From an uncultured Flaviramulus sp. (GTDB lineage Bacteria > Bacteroidota > Bacteroidia > Flavobacteriales > Flavobacteriaceae): a stretch of 64,000 nt of DNA. Below are positions 45,540 through 53,344 of this stretch, in pieces. The number at the start of each line of letters is the position of its first letter. Position 1 is the first letter of the stretch. The notes under the pieces are model-generated. The model saw nothing but the letters and a program-made list of their open reading frames with translations. It was not told the origin of the DNA and did no database searches. A program made the position numbers and the translations under genes. Location: assembly GCA_947495125.1 (NCBI GenBank), contig CANLXL010000002.1:372001-436000 (forward strand), given 5' to 3'.

Positions 45540-46301
45540 ATGTCAAAAAATCTCATCGTAAGTATATTTAGCGTTGTTATAATACTACAATCATGCACCA
45601 CAAAAAAAAGGATCATATACCTTCAAAATGTAAATACAGATGTTACACCGTATATCACAAATTATAGTAACGATATTCAACCTAACGATATTCTTAAAGT
45701 TACAATAGGGGCTTCGTTTTCAGAAGCGGCGATTCCTTATAACAGGCAAACAAACACTACCGGAGGGAATCTCGAAAATTTAAAACTGGAAGGTTATTTG
45801 GTTAATAAAGATTATACAATTAAACTTCCTGTGCTTGGTTCTATTTCGGTAAAAAACAAAACAACAACACAGTTAGAAGAGACTATAAAAAATAAACTCT
45901 TATTAGATAATCATTTAGAAAACCCCATGGTTAGTGTTCGAATACTCAATTCAAAAGTTACTATTTTAGGGGAAGTTAATGCTCCAGGTACCTACGACTT
46001 TAGTGAAGCGTCTATAACCTTATTTCAAGCATTAGGTTATGCGGGAGATTTAACCATTAATGGTAAGAGAGAAGATATTCTGGTTATAAGAGAAGAAAAC
46101 GGGATGCGGTATACCACAAATTTAGATTTAACATCGTCGAACCTGATGGAGAATCAATATTATACCATCAAACAGAATGATGTCATTTACGTAAAACCCA
46201 ATACCGCCAAAGTTAAAAGCGCCGGCTACATAGGTAATATAGGATCGGTTTTATCTGTAGCCTCAATCTTAATTTCAACCATTGTTTTATTAGCTCAATA
46301 A
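45540..46301 (+). CDS. wza: polysaccharide export lipoprotein (Wza)
   Basis: An outer-membrane export protein of 253 residues with a lipobox ending LQSC (lipidated Cys19). The Poly_export domain (about 40-130: NDIQPNDILKVTIGASF, then EGYLVNKDYTIKLPVLGSISV) is followed by an SLBB domain (about 138-225: VTILGEVNAPGTYDFSEASITLFQAL). The C terminus has a hydrophobic stretch (IGSVLSVASILISTIVLLAQ), usual in Bacteroidota. It forms the outer-membrane channel and periplasmic tube for polymer export with the Wzc protein encoded 76 bases downstream. Confidence 0.95.
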   Translation: MSKNLIVSIFSVVIILQSCTTKKRIIYLQNVNTDVTPYITNYSNDIQPNDILKVTIGASFSEAAIPYNRQTNTTGGNLENLKLEGYLVNKDYTIKLPVLGSISVKNKTTTQLEETIKNKLLLDNHLENPMVSVRILNSKVTILGEVNAPGTYDFSEASITLFQALGYAGDLTINGKREDILVIREENGMRYTTNLDLTSSNLMENQYYTIKQNDVIYVKPNTAKVKSAGYIGNIGSVLSVASILISTIVLLAQ

Positions 46302-46377
46302 TCCCTGAACCAGCTCACACCCCTATACAGGAAATACGACGACATTTTAATCTAACTAATAAGTAAAGCTTAATCGG

Positions 46378-48702
46378 ATGAACAACCAAAGCCATCAATC
46401 AATAATTAACACGGAGGAAGATAAAAACAATGTTTTTGATGAAATCTATAAATATCTAAATTATTGGCCTTGGTTTATTATGACTCTGGCTATTGCGTTT
46501 GCCATCAGTTTTTTCTATTTAAAATTTAATAACAAAATTTACGCAACCACTACGAAAATTCAAATGTTAGACAAATCAAAAGGAATCGAACTAAATACTT
46601 CGGCATACCTTTTTAACAGATCGAATATAAACTTGGAAAACGAAGTTGAATTGTTAAAATCATACCCTATCATAGAAAGTGTCGTTGTTAAGAACAATTT
46701 AAACATCACTTTTTTTAATAAGGGAAATGTACAAACCTTTGAATTGCTAAAACTGCCATTTAACTTCATTCCACTTATAAAAAGTGACAGTATTTATGGT
46801 AAAAAAGTCTTTGATGTAACAATAACACCAGAAGGACTAGAGATATTAGAAGAAAGGCAAGCAAATCTAACTCAAATAAAAGGGTATAGTACTGAAAATA
46901 GTAACACTATATTCCCTTTTAAAATTATCGAGAAGGCAGAGCAAATGCATCGCTTTATAGGGCTTACATTTCAAATAAAGTTTGTGCCAAAAGAGGATGT
47001 GGTAGATCAGCTAAAATCGGCGATAAGCATAAAGGAAATTGGTGATTTTAGTAATATACTAGCATTGAGTTTGCAGGGTGAAAACAAGACGAAATCAGAG
47101 CTTATTCTGAATGCTCTCGTTGAAGAATATAAACAAGATGGAATAAAAGACAGACAGCTAGTGTCTAAAAGAACTATTGAGTTTATAAACGAAAGGCTAA
47201 TTGATTTGTTTGGTGAATTAGATTCCATTGAAAACGATAAGAAGGATTTTAAACAACAAAATAAACTTATCGATATACAAGGAAATGCTTCACAAAGTAT
47301 TCTTGAACTTAATACATCCGATACTTCACTATTCGACATATATAACCAATTGTATCTGGCTAAGGCGTTAAAAGATAAACTCATTGATAATTCGAAAGAA
47401 CTTAATTTATGGCCAGCTAATTTTGGGTTTAACAATGCTGAATTAAACGAATTTATAGATAGTTATAATACAAAAGTGTTAGAATTGAAAAAACTTAATA
47501 TGAGTGCTGGAATTAGTAATCCTTTAGTTATTAATATTAAGAAGCAGCTGGATAAAATTAAAATCAATTTAAATAATTCGTTGGATATATTTATAAAAGA
47601 GCTACAATTTAAACAAGGACAACTTAAAAACCAGAATAAAAAAATAAACACCAAAATTGCATCATTGCCCTTAAATGAAAAGTTGTTACGCGCTATTGAA
47701 AGACAACAACAAATTAAGGAAAGCCTTTATGTTTTATTACTTCAGAAAAAAGAAGAAGCGTCTATTAATTTGTCTGTAGCAGAACCTTCGGTAAAGATTG
47801 TTGAATATGCCAAATCCAAAAGAAGTGCAATTTATCCCAAACCATTTATTATCTATTCTATGGCAATTTCATTAGGGATATTATGTCCTTTTGGTGTTTT
47901 ATATCTTATACTTGGATTAGACACCAAAATACGCTCAACAAAAGAAATAGAAAAGACCCTACCTCAAATTCCTGTTGTTGCAGAAATTCCATTACATGAA
48001 AGTGATCGGGCACCTAACCTTATTGACTCCAATGAGAATACAGTACAGAGTGAAGTATTTAGAATACTTAGCTCTAATATTAACCTCATCAGCTCATTTA
48101 ATAAAGATTCGGGAAAAGTTATATACTGCACGTCTTCAATAAAAGGTGAAGGTAAAACATACGTAAGCATGAATTTGTCTTTAATTCTCGCATCATTTAA
48201 GAAAAAAGTGTTATTGATTGGAGCAGATTTAAGAAACCCACAAGTTCATAAGCAGATTGGTTATCATAAAAATTACAAGGGATTATCAAACTATTTATTT
48301 GATGAAGACCAAAGCGCATATTGGGAAGACCATGTGATTAATGGGTTTGAAAACTACAAGAATTTAGATATTTTAATGGGAGGAGAAATACCTCCGAATG
48401 CACCGCAATTACTCAATAATGGAAGGTTTGAAAAACTATTGATTAAAGCCAGATTAAAATACGATTATATTATAGTAGATACAGCACCAACACTTTTGGT
48501 TGCAGATACTTTTATCATTTCTAAATATGCAGATTTAGTATTGTATTTAGTTAAAGTTAACTATTCAGATAAGAGAATTTTAGAGTATCTAAAAAAACTA
48601 TACGAAACAGAAAAACTATCAAATATCGCACTGGTTGTCAATGGGATAAAAAATGATAAATCAAATAATTTTAATTACGGCTATGGCTATAGTTATAACT
48701 AG
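46378..48702 (+). CDS. wzc: polysaccharide co-polymerase and BY-type tyrosine autokinase (Wzc)
   Basis: An inner-membrane protein of 774 residues that controls chain length and export. It has a Wzz domain with first membrane segment about 26-46 (WPWFIMTLAIAFAISFFYL), a long periplasmic coiled-coil part (about 250-470), a second membrane segment about 486-510, and a cytoplasmic BY-kinase. Walker A is SSIKGEGKT with K593; the usual Pro before Gly is Lys here. Walker A' is LLIGADLRNP, and Walker B is YIIVDTAP. The C-terminal tail NFNYGYGYSYN carries four tyrosines, the expected autophosphorylation cluster. No separate phosphatase gene (Wzb type) is seen in the window. Confidence 0.96.
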   Translation: MNNQSHQSIINTEEDKNNVFDEIYKYLNYWPWFIMTLAIAFAISFFYLKFNNKIYATTTKIQMLDKSKGIELNTSAYLFNRSNINLENEVELLKSYPIIESVVVKNNLNITFFNKGNVQTFELLKLPFNFIPLIKSDSIYGKKVFDVTITPEGLEILEERQANLTQIKGYSTENSNTIFPFKIIEKAEQMHRFIGLTFQIKFVPKEDVVDQLKSAISIKEIGDFSNILALSLQGENKTKSELILNALVEEYKQDGIKDRQLVSKRTIEFINERLIDLFGELDSIENDKKDFKQQNKLIDIQGNASQSILELNTSDTSLFDIYNQLYLAKALKDKLIDNSKELNLWPANFGFNNAELNEFIDSYNTKVLELKKLNMSAGISNPLVINIKKQLDKIKINLNNSLDIFIKELQFKQGQLKNQNKKINTKIASLPLNEKLLRAIERQQQIKESLYVLLLQKKEEASINLSVAEPSVKIVEYAKSKRSAIYPKPFIIYSMAISLGILCPFGVLYLILGLDTKIRSTKEIEKTLPQIPVVAEIPLHESDRAPNLIDSNENTVQSEVFRILSSNINLISSFNKDSGKVIYCTSSIKGEGKTYVSMNLSLILASFKKKVLLIGADLRNPQVHKQIGYHKNYKGLSNYLFDEDQSAYWEDHVINGFENYKNLDILMGGEIPPNAPQLLNNGRFEKLLIKARLKYDYIIVDTAPTLLVADTFIISKYADLVLYLVKVNYSDKRILEYLKKLYETEKLSNIALVVNGIKNDKSNNFNYGYGYSYN

Positions 48703-48770
48703 CGTCGATTCGATTCTTAACCAAATTAATATAAGACGTTAAAAACTCTTATTATAAATAATACCCACTT

Positions 48771-48814
48771 ATTACTTTATCACATATACAAGTTTAAGAA
48801 ATTCAATCTTTGTG
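48771..48814 (+). promoter_or_regulatory. shared promoter-like module, copy 3 (variant)
   Basis: ATTACTTTAT at 48771-48780, identical to copy 1, is followed 33 bases on by CAATCTTTGTG at 48804. AATCTTTG at 48805-48812 is one mismatch from TAnnTTTG and lies 23 bases before the start codon at 48836. This supports reading the second block of all three copies as a -7 element, with ATTACTTT upstream of or in place of the -33 box. Confidence 0.5.
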
Positions 48815-48835
48815 TAAAGTTTATAAAATAAAATT

Positions 48836-50416
48836 ATGAAAAAAGTTACTTTAATTATGGTTTTCTGCTATGTAAGCCTAGCGTATTCTCAAGTTAATCT
48901 GAAAGTAGATAATTCAGGAATGCTGTATGTATCCAAATCATCTTATGTGGTTGTTAGTAATAGTGGTAATTTAAATATCGATGCTAACGGAGCATTGATT
49001 ATGGATTCAGACTCCAATGAGTTTTCCAGTTTATATGTAGATGGTTCCTCTACTGGTACTGCGGAATATAGGCGCTGGGTGGCTTCCGTTGCGACACGGG
49101 ATTTGGTTTCTGCTCCGGTAACAGGAGAAGCTTTTAACAGTTTTTATTTAAGAAATAGCGCTGACATTCACGTAGGTACTCAAGGTCCAGGTGGAGATTT
49201 ATTATTTGGTCCTTATAACAACGATGATGCTTTTGGATTTTACTATGAATCTTTGCCCGCAGATATTTATACATTAGATCCGGGGCAGGGATACCGTGCA
49301 GCTGCTGGTACTACTTTAAGCTTTGTGGGAGACATTAATACAGGTAACGTTCCTGTTGCTATAAGTAGAGGGACAGGGAGATATCGCTATGCGAACTTAA
49401 TAGGTAATCCGTATACAACGTATATTAGTGCTGCAGATTTAATTGCAGCTATGGCTGTTAGCGGAGCACTAAATAGTAGCTATGTTGCTATTTATGGTTA
49501 CGATGGAGATGTAACTTCAGACGGTTCAACATGGAGAGTTATAAATAATTTAAACGCCGGTGAACATGATATCGCTCCGGGACAAGGTTTTATGCTGTAT
49601 AGCGATAATGACGGAGGCACAATTACTTTTACTAAAGCCATGCAAATTACTCCATTTGAGTTGGACGATTTTATCGCAGGACGTTCAGTTGACTCTGGAA
49701 AAAAAACTGCTACTGAAGAAAGGTATAATTTTAAATTGAAGATTGAAAATGCTTCTGATAAGTCTTTTTCAACAGATTTATATTTTTTAGGGGCACATGG
49801 AACCAGAGGATTAGATGTCAGTTGGGATGCTGGTGCTTTTCAATTACCAGGTTTAAGTATAGCAACGCAACTTGCCCAAGATTCGGATGGAACAGCATTT
49901 CAAATACAATGTCTGCCTATAAAGGATTTATCAAGTAATGATTTGATGGTGCCTGTTTATGTTAAAGCCAGCGCAGGAGTTGAGTATACAATAAGTATGG
50001 ATGCCTCTACTTTACCGACAGGTTCGGAAATTTATTTGCAGGATATCGAATTAAATACAGTGACTTTATTGGAAGACACATATACATTTACCACTACTGA
50101 ATCATTAAACGGTGCCGGACGATTTTATTTAACGACTTCAAGTCAAGTGCTTAATACAGAACAAGCATTGATTTCCGGTGTCAATATCGTATCGGTACTT
50201 AATACGAAACAAATCATGATCAATGGTTTGATTGATCAGGCGGCTACTTTATCATTAATAGACCTTTCAGGAAGAAAAGTCATGCAGCAGAATTTGGAGA
50301 CGTCGAATAATAATCAGTACATCGATGTGAAGTATATAAAAACCGGAATCTATATTGTTAAATTAAAACTAAGGGATAGCGGTTATGTTATAACAAAAAA
50401 AGTTCTAATAAAATAA
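48836..50416 (+). CDS. T9SS type A sorting-domain surface protein
   Basis: A secreted protein of 526 residues with a signal peptide (about 1-18, ending LAYSQ). The N-terminal half is beta-rich with short repeats (VVVSNSGNLNIDANGALIM), like filamentous surface proteins. The middle contains ATRDLVSAPVTGEAF and YRYANLIGNPYTTYI, a pattern common in Flavobacteria proteins that use T9SS. The last 85 residues form a sorting domain (ISLIDLSGRKVMQQNL-like segment, read SLIDLSGRKV, then YIKTGIYIVKLKL and KVLIK). No catalytic motif is seen. Its position after wzc and its shared promoter module suggest a cell-surface or matrix protein made together with the exopolysaccharide. Confidence 0.85.
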   Translation: MKKVTLIMVFCYVSLAYSQVNLKVDNSGMLYVSKSSYVVVSNSGNLNIDANGALIMDSDSNEFSSLYVDGSSTGTAEYRRWVASVATRDLVSAPVTGEAFNSFYLRNSADIHVGTQGPGGDLLFGPYNNDDAFGFYYESLPADIYTLDPGQGYRAAAGTTLSFVGDINTGNVPVAISRGTGRYRYANLIGNPYTTYISAADLIAAMAVSGALNSSYVAIYGYDGDVTSDGSTWRVINNLNAGEHDIAPGQGFMLYSDNDGGTITFTKAMQITPFELDDFIAGRSVDSGKKTATEERYNFKLKIENASDKSFSTDLYFLGAHGTRGLDVSWDAGAFQLPGLSIATQLAQDSDGTAFQIQCLPIKDLSSNDLMVPVYVKASAGVEYTISMDASTLPTGSEIYLQDIELNTVTLLEDTYTFTTTESLNGAGRFYLTTSSQVLNTEQALISGVNIVSVLNTKQIMINGLIDQAATLSLIDLSGRKVMQQNLETSNNNQYIDVKYIKTGIYIVKLKLRDSGYVITKKVLIK

Positions 50417-50474
50417 TAAATAATTACTGACTGAAAAACGAAGGTAACCCAAGAAAATAAAAAATTAATTTAGT

Positions 50475-50480
50475 AAGGAG
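50475..50480 (+). promoter_or_regulatory. strong Shine-Dalgarno site of the small peptide gene
   Basis: AAGGAG lies 6 bases before the ATG at 50487. Most genes here have no such site, so strong translation of the small peptide gene is likely. Confidence 0.6.
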
Positions 50481-50486
50481 TAATTT

Positions 50487-50675
50487 ATGAAAGATAACAT
50501 TAAGAATAAGGTAAGTAGTTCAATTATAGATAAGGCAAATGCCTTAGAAAATAACCAAATAAACCGTACAGAAGCCATAAAGAAAATGGGAAAGTATGCA
50601 GCTTTAACTGCTTTAGGAACTTTTATTATACTAAACCCAAAAAAATCACAGGCACAATCATTTCCAGCACCATGA
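50487..50675 (+). CDS. 62-residue exported or membrane peptide with short mature tail
   Basis: A small protein: a polar N-terminal part (about 1-33) with NRTEAIKKMG, a hydrophobic core (about 36-50, KYAALTALGTFIILN), and then PKKSQAQSFPAP. SQA followed by QS fits a signal peptidase cleavage site, which would leave only the six residues QSFPAP; alternatively it stays as a membrane peptide. The region before the hydrophobic core resembles a Tat-type signal but has only one Arg. It has a strong Shine-Dalgarno site and its own terminator, followed by genes for an HprK-like kinase and a nucleotidyltransferase. It could be a precursor peptide modified by these proteins, a short secreted signal, or a small envelope protein. 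No family is assigned. Confidence 0.6.
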   Translation: MKDNIKNKVSSSIIDKANALENNQINRTEAIKKMGKYAALTALGTFIILNPKKSQAQSFPAP

Positions 50676-50746
50676 TTAGAATTGACAATCATGCTTAGAA
50701 TCGAATTTATAGTTAAATTTTCTTATACCATTAATAGCAATTGTTT

Positions 50747-50783
50747 AAAATCGCACTTAAATTTATTTTTGCTGCGATTTTTT
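50747..50783 (+). terminator. rho-independent terminator after the small peptide gene
   Basis: AAAATCGCA at 50747-50755 pairs perfectly with TGCGATTTT at 50773-50781 across a 17-base loop, and the 3' arm runs into TTTT then ATT. It lies 72 bases after the peptide stop codon and separates it from the kinase gene at 50909, which must have its own promoter. Confidence 0.7.
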
Positions 50784-50908
50784 ATTAATAATAGTCTAAT
50801 TCTAAGCCCTTTCAGGGAGATAAACTTCAAACTAATGTAAACGATTGCGCTGTCTGGTATAAGCATATATAAATAATCAACATTAACATTCAAAATTGAA
50901 GTATATCT

Positions 50909-52078
50909 ATGCCTGGAGCTATGAAAGAGAACAATGTAATATGCCTCTTGAAACCTCAAATTATGATGCCTTTTGAAGATGATAATCTTTCTTTACTGTG
51001 GTTTCAAAAATCAAATACATATACTATTATTGACAATAATCTCATGGACTATTTGCAAGCTTTTTTATATAAAACACAGGCAGATTTCTTCAGACATTTA
51101 AAAATAAATGGGGTGCCTTCCAAAGAATCATTAGCATATTATAAGGCATTAAAATACTGGCTTGAACAAGCAAATCATACTAATGAAGATACTTGCGAAT
51201 ATTCCAAATCAGAATACTTGGAATTTAAGCAACAAAATAAAGAAATACTTCATTCTACATATTATTCTATTTATGGGAAATGGATTCAGATAAATTTTCC
51301 TAACCATAAAATTAAAAATTTGGTGCATCCGCAATTAAGCTATTATGAGGCTAGATTTAATGACAATATAACGTATCAGGTGTTAGATATCATGTTATTT
51401 AATAGTGATCTGGTTTTATATTTAAATAAAACCTTTGTAAACACCTGCGATTTAAGTGAAACGCATGTGTTTCTTGGAAAACTGTCGTTACAAATAATTA
51501 GCCTGTTATATTCCAAACTCGAAAACGATTGGCTAGCTACTTTTCATGCATCTACCATTGTAAAACAGGATAAGGCCATCATGTGTATTGGTAAGTCCGG
51601 GAGTGGAAAAAGTACACTTTGTTCACTATTAAGTCAGTTTGGATACGATGTCCTTGCTGATGATCTTACACCTATGCTTTACGCTAATCAGGAAGTTTAC
51701 AGAAATCCATCCGCAATATCAATAAAAAAAGGCGCCTTTAAATTATTAAAACCATATGTTAAAGATTTTAATGCATTAGCAACCATAAATAATTATAAAG
51801 GAGATATTAGATTTTTGCCTATTAACCGCAAGCCAAAATATAAAGACAGCTTTAGATGTAATAAAATAGTGGTTGTAAATTATAATAAAGATATAGAGCA
51901 AGCCAGCATGGAGATTATATCAAAAAGTGATGGATTAGATATTTTAATCACGGAATCCTGGGTGTCTGATCAGCCCGATTACGCACTCCAATTTTTAAAT
52001 TGGATCAATACAGTTACGTTTTATAGGCTCACCTATTCCAAAACTAAAGATGCTGTAGCGTGTTTTAATATGTTATGA
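50909..52078 (+). CDS. HPr kinase-like P-loop protein with possible PqqD-like N-terminal domain
   Basis: A cytoplasmic protein of 389 residues. Residues about 205-300 follow the HprK core: FHAS (H213), then CIGKSGSGKST with the P-loop GKSGSGKS at 228-235, and VLADD with D251-D252. Residues about 15-90 (SLLWFQKSNTYTIIDNNLMDYL and on) have the rhythm of a PqqD/RRE winged helix, though this is weak. HprK phosphorylates Ser46 of HPr in sugar control, but no HPr gene is nearby; HprK-related kinases also occur in lasso-peptide and exopolysaccharide clusters. ATG at 50921 is an alternative start. The gene is followed by a nucleotidyltransferase gene after about 25 bases. The kinase fold is well supported; the substrate is unknown. 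Confidence 0.75.
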   Translation: MPGAMKENNVICLLKPQIMMPFEDDNLSLLWFQKSNTYTIIDNNLMDYLQAFLYKTQADFFRHLKINGVPSKESLAYYKALKYWLEQANHTNEDTCEYSKSEYLEFKQQNKEILHSTYYSIYGKWIQINFPNHKIKNLVHPQLSYYEARFNDNITYQVLDIMLFNSDLVLYLNKTFVNTCDLSETHVFLGKLSLQIISLLYSKLENDWLATFHASTIVKQDKAIMCIGKSGSGKSTLCSLLSQFGYDVLADDLTPMLYANQEVYRNPSAISIKKGAFKLLKPYVKDFNALATINNYKGDIRFLPINRKPKYKDSFRCNKIVVVNYNKDIEQASMEIISKSDGLDILITESWVSDQPDYALQFLNWINTVTFYRLTYSKTKDAVACFNML

Positions 52079-52103
52079 ACTAACTAAGTTTATTTTGGAT
52101 GAT

Positions 52104-53189
52104 ATGAATAAAAATGAAATGCTTCAATGTATTGCATCTATTTTAAATTATAAAATTAAAAATAAGCAAGTTGTTAAGGAGTGTAAAAACTTTAAAATGG
52201 ACTGGGATTATTTTGTGAAAGTGGCTAGCCAACATTTAGTGTTACCTACTGTTTACTGTAGGCTAAAAGCTAGAAAACTATTACATGTTTTACCTCTAGA
52301 GTTAGAGGCTTACCTTAGAGAAATAACCAGAATGAACCGAAGTCGAAACAAGGCGCTCCTTCAAGAACTTCAAAGTATTCACATCCTTTTTATATCAAAC
52401 GGTATTAATTATATGCTTTTAAAAGGAATGGCACTGCTAAAAGGACAGTATTATAATGATATTGGCGAACGTATGATAGGGGATATAGATCTATTGGTAC
52501 ATCCAGAAAACATAAAAATAGCTAATAAGTTATTAATAGAAAACGGTTACCATCCAATAAATAATGATGATTCCAAATCGTATTTTACACATCGGCATCT
52601 TCCAAGATTAATTTCAGATCGGTATATTGGAGCCGTTGAGTTACACGATAAATTATTAAATGGAAATAATACCTTAGGTTTAAATCCGCACACATTTTTA
52701 GAAACTAAAAAATTTGTAGACAACGTTCCAATACCCAGCGAACAAAGTTTGTTACAACACAATATTATGAACTTCCAAATTAATGATAACGCATTGGTAT
52801 ATGGTGCTTTTAGCCTGCGTAGCACGTACGACACTATGTTAATACTCGAAAAAGAAAAATCAGGTACTTATTTGAATATTAATAATTTAAAACATAAAAT
52901 CACTTACAGTAGCTATTTTTATTTAATGGCAAAATATTTTAAAGGCGTAAACCTACACCACAAACAGAAGTCTTTAATTTGTTTGGTATTGAGTCATTTT
53001 TTTATGTATAAAATGAGTCTCCCTAAATTCAACAAGTTTTATATCTTTTGTGTTAATCTAATAAGATATTCATTAGTTTTTATAACTAGATTGAAATTAT
53101 TTCTAGTTAATAAAGCGTACCGAAAAGATTTGTTATCGCAAGAAATAAACTTCTATACCCATTTTCATAACTTTTTTTATAAAGCATAA
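52104..53189 (+). CDS. nucleotidyltransferase family protein (NTP_transf_5 type)
   Basis: A protein of 361 residues with the core LLKGMALLKGQYYND, then GERMIGDIDLLVHPENI (about 121-137), where D127 and D129 are the metal-binding pair of the nucleotidyltransferase fold. The following GYHPINND and AVELHDKLL (with His) also match the uncharacterised NTP_transf_5 group. The C-terminal third is hydrophobic with Lys and may touch the membrane. The start is set at ATG 52104, not the TTG at 52095. Proteins of this group often lie beside HprK-like kinases in peptide and exopolysaccharide clusters, as here. The reaction is unknown. Confidence 0.8.
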   Translation: MNKNEMLQCIASILNYKIKNKQVVKECKNFKMDWDYFVKVASQHLVLPTVYCRLKARKLLHVLPLELEAYLREITRMNRSRNKALLQELQSIHILFISNGINYMLLKGMALLKGQYYNDIGERMIGDIDLLVHPENIKIANKLLIENGYHPINNDDSKSYFTHRHLPRLISDRYIGAVELHDKLLNGNNTLGLNPHTFLETKKFVDNVPIPSEQSLLQHNIMNFQINDNALVYGAFSLRSTYDTMLILEKEKSGTYLNINNLKHKITYSSYFYLMAKYFKGVNLHHKQKSLICLVLSHFFMYKMSLPKFNKFYIFCVNLIRYSLVFITRLKLFLVNKAYRKDLLSQEINFYTHFHNFFYKA

Positions 53190-53266
53190 TAACGGCTAAG
53201 TAAGAGTTCTTATAAAAGGTGTCCGCTTATTAGAAGTTTTTGAAGTGGTCAAAATACAGTAGAAGC

Positions 53267-53297
53267 AGTATACTTTAAACAAGTAATAAAGTATACT
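53267..53297. promoter_or_regulatory. perfect 11-base inverted repeat upstream of the sialidase gene
   Basis: AGTATACTTTA at 53267-53277 and TAAAGTATACT at 53287-53297 are exact reverse complements with a 9-base spacer. It ends 47 bases before the sialidase start codon. This looks like the binding site of a dimeric regulator; no regulator gene adjoins it. Confidence 0.55.
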
Positions 53298-53344
53298 TAT
53301 TTGAACTAACCGTAAAAAATAGTATTTTTAGATAAAACTATATT

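Noticed and set aside
50487-50675. Lasso peptide precursor
   Set aside because: No lasso cyclase (asparagine-synthetase-like) or B protein gene is present next to it, and the tail after the likely cleavage site is too short for a lasso core.
50909-52078. True HPr kinase/phosphorylase of carbon catabolite control
   Set aside because: The length, N-terminal part and absence of an HPr gene do not fit the classical enzyme; only the kinase core is shared.
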